From Isoetes taiwanensis (taxonomy: Eukaryota > Streptophyta > Lycopodiopsida > Isoetales > Isoetaceae), in assembly GCA_021234155.1 (NCBI GenBank), contig JAJEKV010000013.1:18290746-18354745 (forward strand): DNA of 64,000 nt, read 5' to 3'. Position numbers and translations under genes: made by a program. Shown here one piece after another: positions 57,501-64,000 of the stretch (its first letter is position 1; each line of letters starts with the position of its first letter). The notes beneath the pieces were generated by a model. That model made no database searches. It was not told where the DNA came from and was given only the letters and a program-made list of their open reading frames with translations.

Positions 57501-58035
57501 TATTACTCCACCTTCATTCCCGGACTAGCAGCCATTGCGGATCCCATTCATAAACTCACGGGGTGATGAATCCACCGGCTTGGAATTCTTTTGCCGCTTT
57601 CCAACATTGAAGCTTTTGCTTACTCAGCCCCGGTTCTTGTTCCTCCTCAATGGGGACAAGCCCTTTCATGTTCATGTTGATGTCTCGGGCGTTTGCTATT
57701 GAGCCGTTCTTTCTCAAGAATATGATGCGCCTAATCGACAAACCAAACCGCCACCCAAAATTAAAACTCAATTTGAGAGCAACTATTCCGCCACCACCGG
57801 CGTGAAGCCTTGGGTTTAATTTTTTCGTGTCCAACGCCTCCGCCACCATCTTTTAGGGCAGTCGGATCAAATTCTTTGTAGATCACCAAGCACTCCTATA
57901 TTTGATCAACAAATCCATTCACACGGCCGCATTGCACGTTGGGTCCTATTCTCCAAGAATTTGCACCTTTGAAATTGTTCACAAGGCCGCAAATCTCATG
58001 TTGTCCCCGGATTATCTTTCATCCATCCACAGATG
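57500..58035 (+). pseudogene. RE3 RNase H remnant
   Basis: YYSTFIPGLAAIADPIHKLT at about 57500-57562 is the RT thumb/connection (R.FIP.F...A.PL..L). Then FFVDHQALLYLINKS (about 57873-57920, equivalent of V.TDH.AL.YL) and FEIVHKAANLMLSPDYLSS (about 57967-58022, equivalent of I.Y..G..N..AD.LSR). Several frame changes. Confidence 0.7.
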
Positions 58036-58339
58036 ATCCCTCTCACCGGAGTCTCGGACGCCTTTCCCGATGCTCAACTCTTTTAGTCACCAACACCACA
58101 TTGGTTCCATGACTTTCAGCAGTATCTCCTCAATGTGCTCTTCCACCCCGAGAGGACGCCACGCTCTTCCAGCCAAACGCATCCCGCTTCGACATAAATT
58201 TCTCCGCCCGGGTCCGTGGACTACACCATGGTTGCAGGCCATCTTTACAAAAAAGGGTAAGGATACCATTCTTCACGCCGTGTGTTCTCCCTCATGAGGT
58301 CCCGGATATCGTCCGAGAAGCCCATGAAGGGCTGGTGGT

Positions 58340-58953
58340 GGTGTCATTTTCATGGTGACACCACGCACGCCGAAACCTTCTAGCTGGGGTTATTTTGGCC
58401 CACGCTCTTCAAAGACGCCACGCCCGCCAAGACGCGTGATGCTTGCCGGTGTGGGGACCGGCCCACGCCCGCGGACGCTTTCCTTGGCCTTGACGCCGGG
58501 TCGCACGCCACTTCATTTCAGCAAATGGGGAATGGATTTTGTGGGACCCATCGATCCTCCTGGCGGCGGCACCCGCCCGCTACGCATTCATTTCGTTCTC
58601 ACCGACCACGCTTACCAAATGGGCGGAAGCTTGCGCACTTCCGGACAACATCAGCCAAAGACGGCCAAAGGTCCTCTATCAACAAATCATCACGCTGATT
58701 TGCTGCCCCACGGAGCTGGTCAGTGATCGTGGTGTCCATTTTATCAATCATACCATCAAGGAGCTTCGACGGATTATCTCCCCGATACATCATCACAAGA
58801 GCACACCTTTTACTATCCTCAAGGAATGGTTTGGCGTAAAGCACCACCAAAACTCGGTCACAATTCTCAAGAAAATTTGTGATGCTTCACCACCGATTGG
58901 CAAAACAAACTTCCCTCTTTGTTCTTTGGGGCCTACAATACTTGTTTCAAAAT
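58340..58953 (+). pseudogene. RE3 integrase core, frame-broken
   Basis: Recognisable blocks are MDFVGP (58530-58550; WGMDFVGPI in the ORF from 58352, first Asp), FVLTDHAY / TTLTKWAEA (about 58588-58632), and ELVSDRGVHFIN (58711-58746, second Asp), with the Glu block not clearly readable (HHHKSTPF near 58790). Very GC-rich up to 58500. Frames change at least three times. Confidence 0.7.
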
Positions 58954-58958
58954 AGCTC

Positions 58959-59453
58959 TTGGGTCACACTCCTTTCAAATTGGTTTATGGTCAAGAAGCT
59001 CTCATGCCTTTTGAGTACATTCTCCCAACCGGGTCTGCTTTCAACTACTTGCCCATAACTCCCACTTTCTTTGCACTCAAAGAAAGGGTTTATCAATTGG
59101 AACAGTTGGATGAACTTCGAAGGGATGCTTATATTCGTGTTCTTCATGGACAACGGTTACAAAAATCTTTACATGACAAATGTTTGAAGAAAAAAACATT
59201 CAAGAAAGGCGATTTGGTTCTTCTTTATGACTCTCGGTACAAAAATTTTCCGGGTAAACTAAAGTTTCGATGGCTTGGCCCTTATCGAATTGCTCAAGTG
59301 GTTAAACCCAGCGTTTTCCAGCTGGCCGAATTAGATGGAACTCCATTACCTACACTGGTTAATGGCTTTCGCCTCAAAACATTTCATACCACAGAAAGTG
59401 AAAATCAACAAACAGATGCTGTTCCAGACACAAACACAACAGATAGTGACTAA
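58959..59453 (+). CDS. RE3 integrase C-terminal domain (GPY/F), 164 codons intact
   Basis: GHTPFKLVYGQEALMPFEYI opens the domain (typical G.TPF.LVYG.EA..P). A helical, charged stretch follows (LEQLDELRRDAYIRVLHGQR), and then FKKGDLVLLYDSRYKNF and KFRWLGPYRI with the GPY motif (59221-59290). The end is GTPLPTLVNGFRLKTFH and a stop at 59453. The GPY/F module helps binding and multimerisation of integrase (family knowledge). It is translated as the end of the polyprotein and has no start of its own. This stretch is AT-rich and free of frame breaks, in sharp contrast to the DNA on both sides. Confidence 0.8.
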   Translation: MGHTPFKLVYGQEALMPFEYILPTGSAFNYLPITPTFFALKERVYQLEQLDELRRDAYIRVLHGQRLQKSLHDKCLKKKTFKKGDLVLLYDSRYKNFPGKLKFRWLGPYRIAQVVKPSVFQLAELDGTPLPTLVNGFRLKTFHTTESENQQTDAVPDTNTTDSD

Positions 59454-59562
59454 ACCAGCGGCATATTTATATTATAGGTGAAATTTTTTTACAAAATGTG
59501 GGCGCAGCCCAAATTTATTTCGGGCTATGGGCACGCCTATATACAAAAACGGCCTGTGAGCC

Positions 59563-59851
59563 CTATCTACTAAGTCCTAAGAAGAAAAACCCTCTACCCA
59601 GGGTTCGGGCGCAGGTGATCTTGCAGGGATGTGGTAGAGGTTCTGCTCGTGGGGTTCCAAAATAAGGTGCGAACCACCCTCCATCCCGCTGGTCTTGGAT
59701 CGGATGTTCAGCCATCCCGCACACCAACCGCCCATTCTCAGGCCACGGACATTGTGGCAGCGCTTGAGATCCGTGACAATTCATCTTGCGTGTAATCCAC
59801 TCGACGATTCGTGGGCATAGTGCGCCTTCGTTCAAAACCCGCAGCAGCCAT
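59563..59851 (-). pseudogene. Antisense ORF downstream of RE3 integrase, one frame change
   Basis: Minus strand: MAAAGFERRRTMPTNRR from 59851, then DYTQDELSRISSAATMSV. After a one-base frame change near 59740 it continues NGRLVCGMAEHPIQDQRD and WFAPYFGTPRAEPLPHPC to a stop at 59563. It totals about 96 codons and no family is recognised. A TATA box (minus-strand ctatataagg, 59893-59902) lies about 45 bases upstream of the ATG, so it could have its own promoter (inference). It is not similar to the RE4 antisense ORF. Confidence 0.5.
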
Positions 59852-59892
59852 CGCCGAAAGCCATTGATGCCTTTCGCTTCACCCCCTGTTCG

Positions 59893-59902
59893 CCTTATAT
59901 AG
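59893..59902 (-). promoter_or_regulatory. TATA-like box of the RE3 antisense ORF
   Basis: Minus-strand ctatataagg in a GC-rich setting, 42-51 bases upstream of the ATG at 59851. Confidence 0.45.
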
Positions 59903-60389
59903 CCAACTCAGCGGACCTCCTTGTCGACGCGGACCAATCACAAAAATCGCCAACGTTTTTGCAAAGGATGTTTCTAAAATGAGAATCTTTTCTCCCCGCC
60001 ATATCTAGCCATGGTACCTTCATTACACATTCCTTTTAATGATATCCCACTTCGAGTTGCCAGCATTAAATGCCATTCCTTCTTTTCACGCCCATCGAAC
60101 ATTAATATGTGTCCTTTGGCCACCTGTCACCTCCGATCCTACTCTCCCGTCTAATCTCCACCGTTCATTGCTTCTCCCTTGGTCGTTTGGGGACTTAGCC
60201 AAATTTTTGCCTCTCAATCGCCTCCTTGGCATCTTTCAACACCGCACCATCAACGGTTGCCGTTTGTCCTCATCATGCCTCTTCACCTCCATTTCTGCGC
60301 CCTAAACCTTTTAGTCCCTCTGGCCTTAAGTCCTTCGTTCTTAAGCCTTACGTCTGCTCTCGCTTTGCATCACTGTTCTTTCAGGTTCT

Positions 60390-63377
60390 TTGCCATGGCG
60401 GCACCAAAATTTCTACACTTCAAACTACGCTCCTGGGGGAACCCCGGCTCTTTTTCTTGTCTCTTTTCTTAATTTTCCTGGTAAGCCCCTTGTTGGGTCT
60501 CGTGAAGTCGCGGAAGCCCGTGAAACTTTAACGAATTCTCTCAAATGGAACCCTCCGGGCTCCAAATCGACCGGTTAGGCGGTTCATCGCTAACACGCTC
60601 CAATGGCCCGCATGGCTACACCACGGTGGTCGATGGCACCACCATTTATTTGACTCAACATCGATTTGAGAGGTATTCCATGTTCCTTTGCAAACCCCTT
60701 GTTTATCTTGGTTGCGCCATACAGGATCTAGATGTCACTAAGTTTGGTGCACCTCCTTATCCATGCCAATGTGCATCGCGACAAATTTAGACAAACCCCA
60801 TGAAACTTTTGTTAAGTTTACGTGGCCGAAAGTTCTTGGGTATTCTATCAAGAACACCCATATCAATAAGCCTTTCTATAATATTGTGCTCCTTTTCTCA
60901 CGCACTCCAACCACCACATTGATTGGCCCCAATTGTTGTTCTCCCACCGTCTTCTCCAAGAAATTGACCATCTTTGGGCCGCCACTTCTACCTCCTCAAA
61001 CTTACGTAGGGAGGCCATCTTCAAGCCCTCATGCAGCCATTACTTTCCTCCTCACCTCCTCATTCTCCCTGCTTCCACTCAGCGGTCCTTTCATTCCCTT
61101 CCTCAAAATCCGCCAGTTGGCACTTCACATGCTCCTTCTGGTCATGCCCGGCATAACACCACGCATATCCTTGTCTCCTCCTCCTCTACGAAACCGCGAG
61201 GCCCTCAGCTTCTCATCATGTCTCACAAGCGCTCAAAGAGGCTAACAAGCGGCAGAGCCCCTCCGCCTCTGCTCCTCCTAAACTTTATATCAATATCAGC
61301 GGGGATGCTCAAGGCAACTGCTCTCAAGTTACCACCTAATCCCAAAAGCTCTCATGAATGGGGTTCAAAAGGCTCACGGAGGCCTCCGGGCGGTCCACCG
61401 TGACCTTCAAAGCTGCCAGCGCACAAAGTTCAAACTTTGGAAGCCCAACTTCAAGAAAAGCGGGGCTCTCTTACGGGCCGCGCCGATCTCAACGATTGCA
61501 AAGGATCCCGACCAGCCTACTTGCGGATCAGGGCTTTCGGCTTCAATCCGAAATTCAGGACTTATTGGAGCAAAAATCAGTCCAAAGCCACCCTCCTTAG
61601 TGACAAGGAGAAAAAGATATTGCTAAGCTCGATGCTTTGTACTCCGAGCTTTGTGACAATTACAACACTCAAGTTCAACACCTTACGTAAGCGTGGCGCA
61701 AATTGCCTCTTTGGCGGCTCGGCTCTCCACGCCTTGACTTCTCAACTAACATCCCTCCAAGATCGGCTACGGAGGTTGAAGCAGAAACTTCTTGATGGCC
61801 CGAGATTGTAAATTCTTGACTCAATGCTCTGGGCAATCCTCCTCACAGGTTAACACTTCACCGAGAAGCGGTCCGTGACCGACCATGCCTGTTAGAAAAG
61901 GACCACGGGATCCCCGACCTCGAACAACGACTAGAGCAAACTATTCGGTCTGGCATGAGGCTCGGACAAAACTTGTACTATATTACCATTGCTCTCAACA
62001 CGCTTTGTTGACTACCCTATTCCTTCCGGTTATCCGGATTATGTGGTTGCCCGCCCCACCTCTTTTCTTCTGAAGTGGCATGCGGTGATGGTCCCGTTGA
62101 TGTTCCCCTCAAGACGAAGGATTTTCTTCGGATCTGTATTGACCTCTCCTGTTGAAGACAAAGGTTTATTTTGTGCCCTTTTAGTCTTTGATCTCATTCA
62201 CCGTTGTGACGATCGGGATATGATCACCTTGAGTTGTTCAGCCAATGGCATACATTTTTCATGATTTCTATATCCGCGCGGATACGGGGACAAATTTGAG
62301 ATGGGCCACATCGAACTTCGGGGTGACCCACACTTCAATGGTTGCTTTTGGATAACAACCCTATCTATCTAATCATGATCGGACACATGCTCTTCATCAA
62401 GAGTACATCCGAACTTGCTCATCATTTGCCTCTCGCGTTTTTGTGCTGCAACAAATAAGGAAGTATCTGGGACATCCCGGGATCTTCCCTTTGCAAAGTT
62501 TACATGACACCACTGGCGGGTTACAATCAAGCTGCGTGCTCTCTTACGGATAGCAAAGGCCGGTTCCCGCGGGTTGGGATAGCCCTCCTTTTTACTCGAC
62601 TCCACCTTCCGGTGGGATCGTTGGTGCAAGGCTCTAGATCCTGCCCTTGTCGAATGGTTCGGGGATGCAGGCTGGCCACACGCCCACGGGCACGCTCCCT
62701 CTCCTCATGCTTCTTCTCACGTGCCCCTCCACTTCCCGGGTTTCTTACGCTGATTGGCGTCTTCCCTTGGACCAAGGTCATGGATTGGCCACGCGGGATC
62801 CACTCGCCTCAAATCTCGGCGGATCTCGGTGGGATCCCGGCCCGTCGAGACGATCCGCTTGGGAGGATAATGCCACCTTAGACACTCTTTGAAACGGATC
62901 TATATTGCCAATGCTGCGTGGTTGTAGCGACCGGGATGCCATTTATGGCCTCGACACCTTCTTGCAGCATCTTTGCCACCTCCCCGACCCTTGGTCCGTC
63001 GGGCCGCGGGTTTACGTGCTGCTCTCAAAAGCCTCCTGGTCAGCTCCTCAAATGTCGGCGGCGTCCCCCATCTTTTCTTTGCCAATCCGAATGCGGCGTC
63101 GGTGCTTTCGGTCTCGGACTTTGCCTCCTCATGGAGTGCCGGTTTGTTTCTTACGAAGCCCATGCGGCCCTTGAAGACATGATGCGCTCTCATTTTCTCG
63201 TTGGCGCCGATCCCGCCCTTGGGCTCAACACTCCTCCACTCTTCAAAAGCGCCCGGGATCTCATTAGCGATTACCATAATGGTGCGATCCTCACTCCCCC
63301 GAGGATCACTTTCCAGGCGAGGGCTTCCGCCCTCGGGAACACTCCTCCTTTTTCTTCACCCCGGAAAGTGTTTGGTG
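60390..63377 (+). pseudogene. RE3 additional coding region between integrase and 3' LTR, degenerate
   Basis: About 3 kb of plus-strand, protein-like but frame-broken sequence. Pieces include NGPHGYTTVVDGTTIYLTQH (about 60600-60660), FSHRLLQEIDHLWAATST (about 60936-60990), a likely coiled coil RLQSEIQDLLEQK (about 61540-61580) followed by KLDALYSELCDNYNTQVQHL, and near the end FLVGADPALGLN, DLISDYHNGAILTPPRITFQ and a stop at 63386. The codon-like composition suggests one or two large ORFs, perhaps over 800 codons in total, now broken. No known domain is recognised. Plant mobile-domain-like or env-like ORFs occur at this place in some large plant Gypsy elements, but I cannot show either here. 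Confidence 0.4.
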
Positions 63378-63382
63378 GGGAG
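63371..63382 (+). promoter_or_regulatory. RE3 polypurine tract
   Basis: tttggtggggag directly precedes the right LTR. Confidence 0.75.
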
Positions 63383-63962
63383 TGTTAGTCCTACCTCCCG
63401 TGCAGGACTATTCATGCATACGACGGACCGTGTCAAGAACAAGGATCCACAAATCACCACGGGTCAGCCATCAAAGGCTCAGCCGAGAAAACGAAGACCA
63501 CGCAACCCAAAAGCCTGCGTCCGGCCCACAAGAGGCGCCCTTCAGACAAATGACGGCCCGCCACCCCTTGTCGGCGGCGTGATTCTAGGCACTTCAAAGA
63601 GGCACCGCCAACATTCACCGCAAATCAGGCCTCCTTCGAGTCGGCACCAGTGATCGTCGAGTGTCTATATTGGGCCAAAGGCCATTGTACTATATATATG
63701 ACTAGAACTAGCACATGAGTTTTAGATGAGTTTTGAGTCTTGTCTCTCTTCGATCTTCTCTCGATTAGAGCTCATGTATGTTCATCATTGATATCAAGGA
63801 AGCTTGTCATTTTCCTCTCACTGTTCTCTCTTGTTCTGTTTTCTTCTTCTTGTTCTTTTCTTGCAAATCCCGCGTGACATAGTCCCCCGGATTCTCCTGT
63901 TAGATCCAAGGGTCCTCACAGAGGGCTGTCTTGCAGGAGTTCCCGAACCCAGACCCCAAACA
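63383..63962 (+). repeat. RE3 right LTR (580 bp)
   Basis: tgttagtccta to accccaaaca, followed by target duplication ctggt and RE1-B integrase sequence. TATA-like ctatatatatg at about 63690-63700. Confidence 0.9.
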
Positions 63963-64000
63963 CTGGTCAATTACGTACAATAATATGAAGCAAGAGTCAT

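Larger units (their letters stand above)
40879..63962 (+). mobile_element. RE3: large Ty3/Gypsy LTR retrotransposon, split by nested RE4
   Basis: LTRs 40879-41470 and 63383-63962, ends tgttag/caaaca, target duplication ctggt (40874-40878 and 63963-63967), with the empty site in copy A at about 23558. Without RE4 the element is about 11.1 kb. The order is gag (41518-43063), then protease (about 56060), RT (56860-57480), RNase H (57600-58030), integrase (58340-59453). RT-RNaseH-INT order makes it Gypsy. It also carries about 3.9 kb between integrase and the 3' LTR with an antisense ORF and further decayed coding sequence. It is mostly GC-rich and frame-broken. Confidence 0.95.
26106..64000. repeat. 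Tandem segmental duplication, copy B (runs off the window, with later insertions)
   Basis: Collinear with 11734-23595 after removal of three insertions (36242-38517, 38967-39415 and 40879-63967, each counted with one target duplication). The last bases of the window (63968-64000) again match copy A at about 23562-23595, so RE1-B and the copy B unit continue to the right. Confidence 0.95.
29787..64000 (+). mobile_element. RE1-B: second copy of the chromovirus-type element, interrupted and incomplete
   Basis: Left LTR 29787-31398 and primer site 31400-31411, with the internal region broken by TR-GAG, TRIM and RE3 insertions. The right end is outside the window. It was copied together with its host peroxidase and is not an independent insertion: the flanking peroxidase codons and breakpoint are identical to RE1-A. 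Confidence 0.9.

Noticed and set aside
62369-63277. Minus-strand ORFs at 62369-62781 and 62900-63277 as genes
   Set aside because: GC-rich shadows of the plus-strand coding-like region of RE3; they have no motif and, unlike 59563-59851, no TATA box.

Overview
The window is nuclear DNA of a land plant. The evidence is a class III peroxidase gene with the usual three-intron layout, Ty1/Copia-type and Ty3/Gypsy-type LTR retrotransposons (one with a chromodomain), tRNA-iMet and tRNA-Gln primer binding sites, a LINE, a hAT-type deletion element and long-TIR DNA repeats. The species cannot be named from the sequence. No intact host gene is present. Almost everything is a stack of transposable elements around one tandem segmental duplication.
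Layout: (1) 1-11732 is single-copy, repeat-rich DNA. A long-TIR element (about 1695-5627) carries a plus-strand LINE fragment. That fragment was hit by a minus-strand LINE (2986-5036, 16-bp target duplication), which was hit in turn by a 623-bp hAT-like element (3135-3757, perfect 8-bp target duplication). Degraded exons of a possible ssDNA-binding protein lie at 9025-10067 (minus), and a 121-bp foldback at 11061-11181. (2) 11733-26105 is duplication copy A: the front of a peroxidase gene, broken in exon 4 by a chromovirus-type Gypsy element (RE1) whose right LTR is cut off at the duplication joint. (3) 26106-64000 is copy B of the same 14.4-kb unit. Copy B then received three more insertions, each seen as an insertion against the empty site in copy A: a gag-only Copia-type element (36242-38512, TSD gtttt), a 444-bp TRIM (38967-39410, TSD tacat) and a 23-kb Gypsy element RE3 (40879-63962, TSD ctggt). 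RE3 itself contains a 12-kb Gypsy element RE4 (43069-55081, TSD catcc), inserted in its gag region just after the zinc knuckle.
Order of events: peroxidase, then RE1 insertion, then tandem duplication, then the TR-GAG, TRIM and RE3 insertions in copy B; RE4 followed RE3. The most unusual features are these: a well-kept 159-codon ORF with its own TATA box inside RE1, kept in both copies; an archaeal-like RNase H domain placed before the reverse transcriptase in RE4; antisense ORFs between integrase and 3' LTR in both RE3 and RE4; and a strong tendency for differences between near-identical repeats to fall at CTG/CAG-type triplets. The last point suggests a base-calling or methylation effect, so many apparent frameshifts should not be trusted.
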